From: Acinetobacter sp. SAAs474
Lineage (GTDB): Bacteria > Pseudomonadota > Gammaproteobacteria > Pseudomonadales > Moraxellaceae
DNA length: 64,000 nt
Assembly (NCBI RefSeq): GCF_032823475.1
Contig: NZ_CP127915.1
Span: 124,001 to 188,000 of the forward strand
Direction of reading: 5' to 3'
How positions within the stretch are numbered: the first letter of the stretch is position 1; the number at the start of each line of letters is the position of its first letter. A program made the position numbers and the translations under genes. Shown here one piece after another: positions 38,450-46,067 of the stretch. The notes below the pieces were generated by a model. It did no database searches and was not told the origin of the DNA. It was given only the letters and a program-made list of their open reading frames with translations.

Positions 38450-39328
38450 ATGGATCATAAAAATTTAATTGTACTAAGCTCTTTTTGTGCCTTATTTTCT
38501 ATTTCTGTTTACGCAGAGGATACCTTAGGTTCTACGGCAACATCCTCTACAGATATTTATAATTATAATTCAGATAACTCTCTCAAAAATTTAAAACAAC
38601 TAAAGTTTAAAGACTTTAAAGTTGATGCCAATGCTGCACAACCTGATGAAGTAAAAGACCCACTTGAACCATTAAATCGTAAAATTTACGATTTCAACGA
38701 TGTTTTAGATCGTAACATCATTCGCCCGATTGCCGTGCAATATAAGGAAAAAGTACCCAATGATGTTCGTGGCTCTTATAATGCTTTTCGGGTTAACCTC
38801 AGTGAACCATGGAATGCAGTTAACCAATTAATTCAAGGTCGCCCATTACGTGCAGTCAAAACACTCGGACGCTTTACACTAAATACATTAACCACATTAG
38901 GATTTGCAGATCCTGCCCAACATCTAGGGTTAGACAACGAAAGTGAAAGCTTCGGCACAACACTGGGTTATTATGGCGTACCATCTGGACCTTATATTGT
39001 ATTACCTATTTATGGTCCAAGTACCCTGCGAGATGGTTTTGGTTTAGCAGTAGATAGTGTTGGACGTCCACAAGAATACTTACTTGATGATCACGCAACA
39101 GCATATTGGTCAGATCAAGCCGGTAGAGGAATTAATGCACGTTCACAATATCTAGATTTAGAAAGTGCATTACAAGGCGATCGTTATTCAGCATTACGAG
39201 ATATTTATCTACAACGTAAAACCTTTGTGATCGCTGAGAAAAAAGGATTAGATACAGATTCTATTAACTTTATTGATGATACAGACGATTCAATAGAGGA
39301 TGAAGATCATAGTCATTCAATCCATTAA
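38450..39328 (+). CDS. mlaA: MlaA/VacJ family outer-membrane phospholipid protein
   Basis: MlaA removes misplaced phospholipids from the outer leaflet of the outer membrane and passes them to MlaC. The 292-residue protein has the family core: DPLEPLNRKIYDFNDVLDR, PNDVRGSYNAFRVNLSEPWN, GRFTLNTLTTLGFADPAQ, LGYYGVPSGPYIVLPIYGPS and RDGFGLAVDS. The N-terminus looks like a normal signal peptide cut after SVYA with no lipobox cysteine, whereas E. coli MlaA is a lipoprotein. It stands apart from other mla genes. The acidic and His-rich C-terminal tail is unusual. A terminator follows. Confidence 0.88.
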   Translation: MDHKNLIVLSSFCALFSISVYAEDTLGSTATSSTDIYNYNSDNSLKNLKQLKFKDFKVDANAAQPDEVKDPLEPLNRKIYDFNDVLDRNIIRPIAVQYKEKVPNDVRGSYNAFRVNLSEPWNAVNQLIQGRPLRAVKTLGRFTLNTLTTLGFADPAQHLGLDNESESFGTTLGYYGVPSGPYIVLPIYGPSTLRDGFGLAVDSVGRPQEYLLDDHATAYWSDQAGRGINARSQYLDLESALQGDRYSALRDIYLQRKTFVIAEKKGLDTDSINFIDDTDDSIEDEDHSHSIH

Positions 39329-39362
39329 ATCACATGATCGCCTTAAACAATTTGATACATTT

Positions 39363-39400
39363 ACACTTAGGGACAGTTATTATCTTCCCCTAAGTGTTTT
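39363..39400 (+). terminator. Terminator after mlaA
   Basis: ACACTTAGGG (39363-39372) pairs with CCCTAAGTGT (39388-39397) around a 15-nt loop and is followed by T. It lies between the mlaA stop and the phosphatase gene. Confidence 0.75.
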
Positions 39401-39453
39401 GTAATTGTTATATTACAGGCATAATTTACTATTCAGGCTCAAATTATTCTTTT

Positions 39454-40422
39454 ATGTATTTCATTCGCCCCACACGAGATATTCCTCATCTAAATCAAGT
39501 GATAAACACACTACCAAGTGTGCAAATGATTAACATCGAAGATATTGGCCTATATGACCCAACCATCATTGCAATTGCCGATGTACAAGATTTTTTAACT
39601 TATCAATGGAATTTAGCAACGATTGTACTTGCGTTTGATCAAGAAGGTGCCGCCTTAGCACAAGCATGGGAACAAGGAGCCTTAGCAGGCTGGCTATGGA
39701 ACCATTTACCTGAAAATCCTGCGTTAGCATTAGCTAAAATTGATGCACAATATAAAAGAAACCAAGATAGTCGCGATTTACCTTCCGCAGCAGAACTACA
39801 AAAACGCTTACTTCCAAACCCGATTGAGTTAATCAATTATCAAGTTGAAACCTTATTTAAACCTTCTGCTTACCTATCTGGAGATTGGTTTGATTACTGG
39901 AAAATCAGTGATAAAGAAATCATGTTTTATCTTGCCGATGTTTCCGGACATGGTGTGACCAGCAGCTTACTAACCTCTTGGATGGCCGCTTTTCATGGGC
40001 GCTCTAAAACACCAAGAGAATTAATCAAAAAGCTCAATGGCATGTTAGTTCAAGAAAATATTGAAAAACATATCACCATGATTAGTGGCATTCTTAATTT
40101 AGAAACACATCAATTACGTTGGTCAAGTGCAGGACATTATCCACCTGCAATTATCTTTGAACCCAATCAACCCCCCAAAGTACTCAATACCAGCAGCTTC
40201 CCACTCGGTCTAACAGAAGATTTAGAAGTAGAGGAATTTGATTGTATTTTAAATCGTCATGCACGCTTCATTATTTGTTCAGATGGTGCACTAGAACCCT
40301 TTAATGGCGGGTTAAATGAACAATTCGAACAATTGGTCTATCATTTGCAAAATCAATCATTTCAAGCACCAGAGCATGTTGCAGATGATATTGCGATTTT
40401 AAGTTTAAGAAGAATGAATTAA
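39454..40422 (+). CDS. gigA: PP2C/SpoIIE-type Ser phosphatase (GigA-like)
   Basis: The C-terminal part is a SpoIIE/RsbU-type PP2C phosphatase with the metal-binding acids in place: YLSGDWFDYWK, LADVSGHGVTSS, ICSDGALEPF and DDIAILSL. The first 110 residues look like a receiver-like domain without a clear phospho-Asp. The ATG at 39454 (MYFIRPTRD) is chosen; an in-frame GTG 20 codons earlier falls in the mlaA terminator region. A STAS protein gene follows, as in partner-switching systems and in the A. baumannii GigA/GigB pair, where GigA dephosphorylates GigB. The gig name is from memory and order, not an alignment. Confidence 0.75.
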   Translation: MYFIRPTRDIPHLNQVINTLPSVQMINIEDIGLYDPTIIAIADVQDFLTYQWNLATIVLAFDQEGAALAQAWEQGALAGWLWNHLPENPALALAKIDAQYKRNQDSRDLPSAAELQKRLLPNPIELINYQVETLFKPSAYLSGDWFDYWKISDKEIMFYLADVSGHGVTSSLLTSWMAAFHGRSKTPRELIKKLNGMLVQENIEKHITMISGILNLETHQLRWSSAGHYPPAIIFEPNQPPKVLNTSSFPLGLTEDLEVEEFDCILNRHARFIICSDGALEPFNGGLNEQFEQLVYHLQNQSFQAPEHVADDIAILSLRRMN

Positions 40423-40534
40423 ATTTAAAATCAATAGCTTACAATGAAAGCAATCAATATATCCTCATCACATACTTGAGTCTAACCATTCGCTATGGGA
40501 TAATTTTATATCCTTCTCTGAAAATGGCATTTAT

Positions 40535-41056
40535 ATGTCAACAGGTCATGTTGAATATGCAAGCTTGAACGGAACGCACATTTTTAAGCTTATAGGCGAA
40601 GTTCGTGCTCAATCTTGCATTAGTTTAGACAAACTTTTAAATAAAATTGAACAGCAATCCAATGTTGTTGGCGCTATCGTTGATTTAACGCAAACTACAT
40701 TTATTGATAGTACAGTTTTAGGTGTACTCGCAAAACTTGGACTTAAACTGAAACAGATTCATCACATTCAGGCCGTCATGTTATCGACGAACCCAGATAT
40801 TACAACCTTGGCCAACAGCATGGGATTAAGCAAAGTTTTTGTGATTCTGAACTACTGTGGCAATCCTAATGTTTGCACCAAAGCTTTAGTTGAAGAACAC
40901 ATTAGCGATAATACCATGTTATGTACCGTACTTGATGCACATAAAACCCTGATGCAGCTCAATGAGAGTAATAAAAACATGTTTGAACCTTTGGTCAAAC
41001 AGTTGGAAATTGAACAAGACCATTTAGAACACACATCGAATAGCATACAAAGCTAA
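40535..41056 (+). CDS. gigB: STAS-domain anti-sigma-factor antagonist (GigB-like)
   Basis: The N-terminal 110 residues form a STAS domain with GAIVDLTQTTFIDSTVLGVLA; Ser59 of DST is the likely phosphorylation site. About 60 further residues form a helical tail (NESNKNMFEPLVKQLEIEQ). It follows the PP2C phosphatase gene by 110 bp on the same strand. In A. baumannii, GigA and GigB form a stress pathway needed for growth in Galleria and under antibiotics and linked to the nitrogen phosphotransferase NPr. No kinase or anti-sigma gene is adjacent here. Assignment to GigB rests on the pairing and family. Confidence 0.72.
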   Translation: MSTGHVEYASLNGTHIFKLIGEVRAQSCISLDKLLNKIEQQSNVVGAIVDLTQTTFIDSTVLGVLAKLGLKLKQIHHIQAVMLSTNPDITTLANSMGLSKVFVILNYCGNPNVCTKALVEEHISDNTMLCTVLDAHKTLMQLNESNKNMFEPLVKQLEIEQDHLEHTSNSIQS

Positions 41057-41081
41057 CCTCTCTTTCTCTTGAGATTCATAT

Positions 41082-41906
41082 ATGACTTTACTTTCTGTGG
41101 CACAAATGAACTCCCAAAATGATCTTGAAGATAATTTCAAAGTCATTGAAGCATTGATACAGCAAAGTAAAGCAAATGGTGCCAGCTTAATTGTCTTCCC
41201 TGAAAATTTTGTTTGCTTTGCTGCTGGCAAACAACAACAAATCGCTGCTCAGTTTGAAGTGATTCAAAAACGGTTAGAACAGCTGGCTCACAGCTACCAG
41301 ATATGGATCATTGCAGGAACCTTACCCTGTCCATTTCGTCCAGATGGTTCGATTATTCAAGATGGTCGTGTTCGCACTACCAGTTTATGTATTAGTCCTG
41401 AAGGTACTGAAGCACGTTATGACAAAATTCATTTATTTGATGTACAAGTCGGCGATGCTGTGGGTGGATATCAAGAATCTAAATTTTTTGAACCAGGAAA
41501 TGAAATCGTTGTTGCCAAAACACCATTTGGACAAATCGGTTTAATGGTCTGCTATGACTTACGTTTTCCAGAGTTAGCATTATATTTACGTGCACAAGGC
41601 GCCAATATTCTAACTGCACCTGCAGCGTTCACCTATACAACAGGTCAAATGCACTGGCAATTACTATTACAAGCACGTGCAATAGATAGTCAATGTTATA
41701 TATTAGGTGCAGCACAACAAGGTTGGCATGGGACAAAACGCCAAACTTGGGGACATACCGCAGCAACCGATCCTTCTGGGAAATTACTTGATATTATTAA
41801 TCATGAAGGTGCTGGACTCATTACAATTTCTTGCGATCTACAACAACAGCAGTCTATTCGTAATGCAATGCCACTCCTTAAACATCGACGCTTATTCATG
41901 TTGTAA
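41082..41906 (+). CDS. Carbon-nitrogen hydrolase (Nit1/deaminated glutathione amidase-like)
   Basis: The 274-residue enzyme belongs to the nitrilase superfamily. The catalytic triad is Glu in IVFPENFVCF, Lys in YDKIHLFDV and Cys in LMVCYDLRFPELA. The sequence pattern fits the Nit1 branch, whose members repair deaminated glutathione or act as omega-amidases on 2-oxoglutaramate-type amides. The active-site neighbourhood (AAFTYTTGQMHWQLLLQARA) supports the same. It follows gigB by 25 bp and may be cotranscribed. Exact substrate is not shown. Confidence 0.8.
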   Translation: MTLLSVAQMNSQNDLEDNFKVIEALIQQSKANGASLIVFPENFVCFAAGKQQQIAAQFEVIQKRLEQLAHSYQIWIIAGTLPCPFRPDGSIIQDGRVRTTSLCISPEGTEARYDKIHLFDVQVGDAVGGYQESKFFEPGNEIVVAKTPFGQIGLMVCYDLRFPELALYLRAQGANILTAPAAFTYTTGQMHWQLLLQARAIDSQCYILGAAQQGWHGTKRQTWGHTAATDPSGKLLDIINHEGAGLITISCDLQQQQSIRNAMPLLKHRRLFML

Positions 41907-42039
41907 TAACACAACATAAACCTGAGTTGACTTAATCAACAATATTTACTCAATAATTAACAATGAGAATAATTATCAATACACCCTAGATTCTTATTAA
42001 AATTAACACGTATAATATATAATTTGAACTCTGGATTTT

Positions 42040-42435
42040 ATGATGTCATTACGCTTAATCATCAGCAGCATCGTGATTTTAATCAATCTAAGTAGCCATG
42101 CAGCAAACATAAACACCGAAAAGATTGATCGACAACCACCATCTTTGCTTAATCCAGATATCCCTCGTTTAGCCATTCCAGCAACACCTCATCACATTTC
42201 TTTGCCTGCTTTTGGTCAAGGTATTATTGGTTGGGGAACTGGACCAGACGGTGCAGAAAAACGCTTGCACAATATCACTAAAGCCGATGTTGACAAGCTA
42301 AAAACCCAGCATGTCGATCTAGATATGATTCAAAGCTGGCAACAATTTTATGAAAATGAAACACAGCGTAACCCAAACAATCCAACAGCACCTTTACGTG
42401 CCAAACTGATGCATAAAATTAGCCAACTCTGGTAA
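42040..42435 (+). CDS. Small secreted protein (DUF4951-like)
   Basis: The 131-residue protein has a signal peptide ending NLSSHAA. The mature chain contains IPRLAIPATPHHISLPAFGQ, GIIGWGTGPDGAEKRLHNIT and WQQFYENETQRNPNNPTAPL. From memory this WGTGP...RNPNNP pattern matches DUF4951, a family with no known function. ATG ATG at the start gives two possible codons three bases apart. It stands alone between the amidase and the convergent gspE gene. Function is unknown. Confidence 0.65.
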   Translation: MMSLRLIISSIVILINLSSHAANINTEKIDRQPPSLLNPDIPRLAIPATPHHISLPAFGQGIIGWGTGPDGAEKRLHNITKADVDKLKTQHVDLDMIQSWQQFYENETQRNPNNPTAPLRAKLMHKISQLW

Positions 42436-42577
42436 TTTGCTTCACTGATTAGTTTTCGATTTATTTAGGCGCTGTGACTTACTTTAAATGGTATAAACTT
42501 GATGAATACTCAATGCTATCTATCAAGCAGATAGCAGAGTTAAATGAATTCATTTTAAAGAGCTTCAGCGCTGATAT

Positions 42578-44071
42578 TTATAACAACTCAACTGATTCAT
42601 TGGTGACACGTAACACCTCTTCCACCGTTGTTTTTCCTAAAAGAACTTTTCTTAATCCATCTTCACGAATACTACCTGTATGCTGTCGTATGTAATGCTC
42701 TAATTCAAACTCTGCTGCATTTGCATGAATTAAACGACGTACTTTTTCATCTATCGGTACAATTTCATAAATTGCCGTTCGCCCCATAAAACCACTCTGT
42801 GCACACTGTTCACATCCTTGTGCTTGAGGAACTTGTCGTACTACATCAGCAGCAATGGAAGTAAATAATGTTTGCTCAAAATCAGTCGCATCAACCCATG
42901 TAATACAATGTGTACATAAGGTCCTGACCAAACGCTGTGCAACAACACCAATTAAAGAACTAGACAACAAAAAAGGCTCTATTCCCATATCTTTTAATCG
43001 TGTAATAGCGCCAATCGCTGTATTGGTATGTAAAGTAGAAAGTACCAAATGTCCAGTCAATGAAGCTTGAATCGCAATTTCTGCTGTTTCTAAATCACGG
43101 ATCTCACCCACCATAACAACATCGGGATCTTGTCTCAACATGGCTTTTAATGCGCGTGCAAAAGTCATATTTACTTTATTGTTCACTTGGGTTTGTCCAA
43201 TACCTTCTAATTGATATTCAATCGGATCTTCCGCAGTCAAAATATTTTTTGAACCATCATTGATATCTGAAAGCGCTGCATATAACGTTGTGGTTTTTCC
43301 AGACCCTGTTGGTCCTGTAACTAAAATAATGCCGTGCGGCCGATGGACCAGTTGCGTTAATATTTCATAATCATGAGGCATTAAACCCAAATGAGTCATA
43401 TTCAAACGTCCTGCTTGCTTATCCAGCAAACGCATCACAACACGTTCACCATAAGAGGAAGGTAGTGTCGAAACACGAACATCTACTTCACGCCCTGCTA
43501 AGCGTAATGAAATACGGCCATCCTGAGGAATACGTTTTTCTGCAATATCCAAACGTGCCATCACTTTAATACGAGAAACCAATAACGGCGCCAATTCACG
43601 GCGTGGCTGTACAATTTCACGCAACTGCCCATCAACACGTAAACGTACAGATAATTTTTTCTCAAAGCATTCAATATGAATATCAGATGCAGCAACACGA
43701 ATAGCTTCGGAAAGTAATGCATTAATTAGTCGTACAATGGGTGCATCATCTTCTTGATCCATCAGATCTTCTGTTTGCGGAACTTGATCGGCTAGACTCA
43801 ATAGATCTGGATGATCTTCCAAACCAGCTGCAACTTGTTGTGACTCACCACTATCACTAGAAAAACCACGACTTAATAATTGATTAAATTCATCTTCTTC
43901 AACCAGTTTATATGCTGCTTTTTGACCTAAAAATCGGCGTACTTCTTGTAATGCCAATAAAGACGTTGTATTTTTTCTAATAATAAAAACTTGATGATCA
44001 ACATAATGTAACAACACACCATGTCTTTTTGCAAAACTATAAGGAATTTGTAACTGTTTCAGTATTTGCAT
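42578..44071 (-). CDS. gspE: Type II secretion ATPase GspE
   Basis: GspE powers type II secretion pseudopilus assembly. The 497-residue protein has an N-terminal MshEN-like domain, Walker A GPTGSGKTT at 253-261, an Asp box (ILTAEDPIEYQLEG), Walker B (QDPDVVMVGEIRD), a His box (LVLSTLHTNTA), and the zinc-binding tetracysteine (CTHC and CEQC), which marks GspE/PilB-type extension ATPases. The adjacent genes are not gsp genes; scattered gsp loci are typical of Acinetobacter. PilB is an alternative, but the length (about 500 rather than 565) favours GspE. Confidence 0.88.
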   Translation of the reverse strand: MQILKQLQIPYSFAKRHGVLLHYVDHQVFIIRKNTTSLLALQEVRRFLGQKAAYKLVEEDEFNQLLSRGFSSDSGESQQVAAGLEDHPDLLSLADQVPQTEDLMDQEDDAPIVRLINALLSEAIRVAASDIHIECFEKKLSVRLRVDGQLREIVQPRRELAPLLVSRIKVMARLDIAEKRIPQDGRISLRLAGREVDVRVSTLPSSYGERVVMRLLDKQAGRLNMTHLGLMPHDYEILTQLVHRPHGIILVTGPTGSGKTTTLYAALSDINDGSKNILTAEDPIEYQLEGIGQTQVNNKVNMTFARALKAMLRQDPDVVMVGEIRDLETAEIAIQASLTGHLVLSTLHTNTAIGAITRLKDMGIEPFLLSSSLIGVVAQRLVRTLCTHCITWVDATDFEQTLFTSIAADVVRQVPQAQGCEQCAQSGFMGRTAIYEIVPIDEKVRRLIHANAAEFELEHYIRQHTGSIREDGLRKVLLGKTTVEEVLRVTNESVELL

Positions 44072-44171
44072 TCGAAATTTATAATAATGATCACCGTAGT
44101 ATTAAAATGTACATTATGTATATTACAGCATGAAGACTGCTTGATGCTTTATGAATAGAAGGAAGAATAAA

Positions 44172-44993
44172 TTGTCTGCCCCCAATGATTACTATGAGAC
44201 AAATCTCCCACCGATCAAATGGTGGGGTACTAAAGAATTTGAGCTCAACAGACCACAAGCCTGGCAGTTCGGTTCTCTTCTATTTCGCATTACACGAAGT
44301 TTACAAGAATGGCGCCTCGAGTATCATCGTCCACGTGTGCAATATGACTACGAACAGCAATATTATAATATTGATGATCCAGAATTTGGTTTCCCACAGC
44401 CCGTTAAAATTGAACGCTATATGTTTAAAACAACGCAAAGTACATTGGAACTGATGCCTCGCCTCGCCAATCGCTCGGTGGTCATTAAACCGGTCGATCC
44501 TATTTATATTCCCGCTGGACAACAAGGAACATTGTATATCAGTACCCCATTATGGATCGCAGGTTTTGTGAAAAGTCAAAAGGAACCTATTTTTGATCTT
44601 CCCATTATTTTACCCAAAGATACTTGGTTTGGCCCCAATCATCGTACAGGCGAAATCTGTTATGCAACCTCAGTTGATGGTCGAACGGATCTACAACAAC
44701 TAACACCACGTGCTTTTAGAGCAGTTACACCAATCGAATTTCATAATATTAGTCCCTATCAGTTACGCTTTGATCGTATGAATGTTCCTGTACCCGCATT
44801 ACCCTTATTTTATAGTCAAAGTACTGGTCGACTTTGGACATCACAAATTAAAGTCATTCATGAAGGTTCAGATCGTCCCCCCCGTATTCGTATTGAAAAT
44901 CGAACACCTCCACTTGCAGGTGAAGTCAGTTATGTTCATCCTCCGAGAGAATCTGCAAGTGCCTTATTCAATATGTTTGACTCATTCTTCTAA
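44172..44993 (+). CDS. DUF432-like protein beside a MscS channel
   Basis: I recognise this only as a possible DUF432 protein. It is soluble, about 273 residues, with no signal peptide. It starts at a TTG at 44172, which has AAGGAAG eight bases upstream; an in-frame ATG at 44151 lacks a site. The sequence is strand-rich: YYETNLPPIKWWGTKEFEL, SVVIKPVDPIYIPAGQQGTL, FDLPIILPKDTWFGPN, with many aromatic residues. The mechanosensitive channel gene starts 14 bp later, so the two form an operon, a pairing I recall for DUF432. It may gate or sense through the channel. Confidence 0.55.
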   Translation: MSAPNDYYETNLPPIKWWGTKEFELNRPQAWQFGSLLFRITRSLQEWRLEYHRPRVQYDYEQQYYNIDDPEFGFPQPVKIERYMFKTTQSTLELMPRLANRSVVIKPVDPIYIPAGQQGTLYISTPLWIAGFVKSQKEPIFDLPIILPKDTWFGPNHRTGEICYATSVDGRTDLQQLTPRAFRAVTPIEFHNISPYQLRFDRMNVPVPALPLFYSQSTGRLWTSQIKVIHEGSDRPPRIRIENRTPPLAGEVSYVHPPRESASALFNMFDSFF

Positions 44994-45007
44994 AGGAATA
45001 TTTTTAA

Positions 45008-45928
45008 ATGGCTGATTCAAGTATTCCTCAAGGATTGCTGAATAGCATAAAAGGTATTTTCATGAGTTTTAATACCGAACGTCTCATGGAAATTGTCACC
45101 GCACTGATTTTATGCTGTCTGGGCTTTTTAATTGCTCGTTTTATTTCCAATACCTTTATTCGTACCGTTGGTTCGCGATTTAATGATCACCAACGCCTGA
45201 TTTGGCGTCGTGGTATTTTTTACTTCATTTTTTTACTTTTTGTAATGACAAGCCTAAAAGAGGCTGGCTTTAAACTCAGCGTATTCCTTGGTGCTGCTGG
45301 TATTTTAACGGTAGCGATTGGCTTTGCATCACAAACATCCGCATCAAATTTAATTAGTGGTATTTTCTTAATTGGCGAGGGTTCTTTTGCAATAGGTGAC
45401 ACGATTCAAATTACGCTCATTCGTGGACACACCATTGAAGGTGAGGTAATTTCCATCGATTTACTCTCAGTCAAATTACTGACGCAAGATAATATTTATA
45501 TTCGCCTCCCCAATGAGCAATTGATTCGAGCCCCAGTACATAATCTTTCTAAATTTTCCATACGGCGCATTCCGATTACCTTAGCCATAAATTTTCATGA
45601 AGACATTATTAAAGTCCGTAAAGTTCTACTTGATGTCGCCAATAAATATCCTTTGGTCTTGTCAGATCCTAAACCTGCAGTGACTGTGACAGCATTTAGA
45701 GAGTCTTCAATTGAATTATTATTTGCGGTCTGGTGTCAGCAAGAAAATTTTTTACAAGTGAGAGATGAGATGCATGAACGTATTCGTAATGGTTTTCTAG
45801 AAAATCATATCGAAATTCCTGTACCTAAAATGGGCTTCGTCGATTCACCACGATCCGCCTTAAATGCTGAAGATATTGATCAATATGCCAATCAAAAAGA
45901 GATCAAACGTGCCACACATTTAGAATAA
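45008..45928 (+). CDS. MscS-family mechanosensitive channel
   Basis: The 306-residue protein has about four N-terminal hydrophobic segments and the MscS core: TM3 with LGAAGILTVAIGFASQTSASNLISGIFL, then the beta domain GEGSFAIGDTIQI and EGEVISIDLLSVKLLTQDN, and the C-terminal domain. It would open under membrane tension and release small solutes. Length is near that of E. coli MscS (286). It follows the DUF432-like gene, and the stop lies before a bidirectional terminator. Confidence 0.88.
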   Translation: MADSSIPQGLLNSIKGIFMSFNTERLMEIVTALILCCLGFLIARFISNTFIRTVGSRFNDHQRLIWRRGIFYFIFLLFVMTSLKEAGFKLSVFLGAAGILTVAIGFASQTSASNLISGIFLIGEGSFAIGDTIQITLIRGHTIEGEVISIDLLSVKLLTQDNIYIRLPNEQLIRAPVHNLSKFSIRRIPITLAINFHEDIIKVRKVLLDVANKYPLVLSDPKPAVTVTAFRESSIELLFAVWCQQENFLQVRDEMHERIRNGFLENHIEIPVPKMGFVDSPRSALNAEDIDQYANQKEIKRATHLE

Positions 45929-45964
45929 GATTCCAACCTAAATATAACAATATCCCATTCAATT

Positions 45965-45995
45965 ATTTCAGGTATTTGGCATAAATACCTGAAAT
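45965..45995. terminator. Bidirectional terminator between mscS and DUF2339 genes
   Basis: A perfect 13-bp stem (ATTTCAGGTATTT with its complement) encloses a GGCAT loop between two convergent genes. The arms end in A/T-rich sequence on both sides. Confidence 0.7.
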
Positions 45996-46067
45996 AAATC
46001 AAATATAACCATATCAGTCATCTATAGCAGCTCGTTGCTATAAAGAAAAATATCATCTCGCAACAGA

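Noticed and set aside
43200..43360. gspE as part of a local type II secretion cluster
   Set aside because: The adjacent genes are unrelated; an isolated gspE is the usual Acinetobacter arrangement, so no cluster is claimed.
44151..44171. ATG start for the DUF432-like gene
   Set aside because: It lacks a ribosome binding site, whereas the in-frame TTG at 44172 has AAGGAAG at good spacing; the ATG codons include that site.
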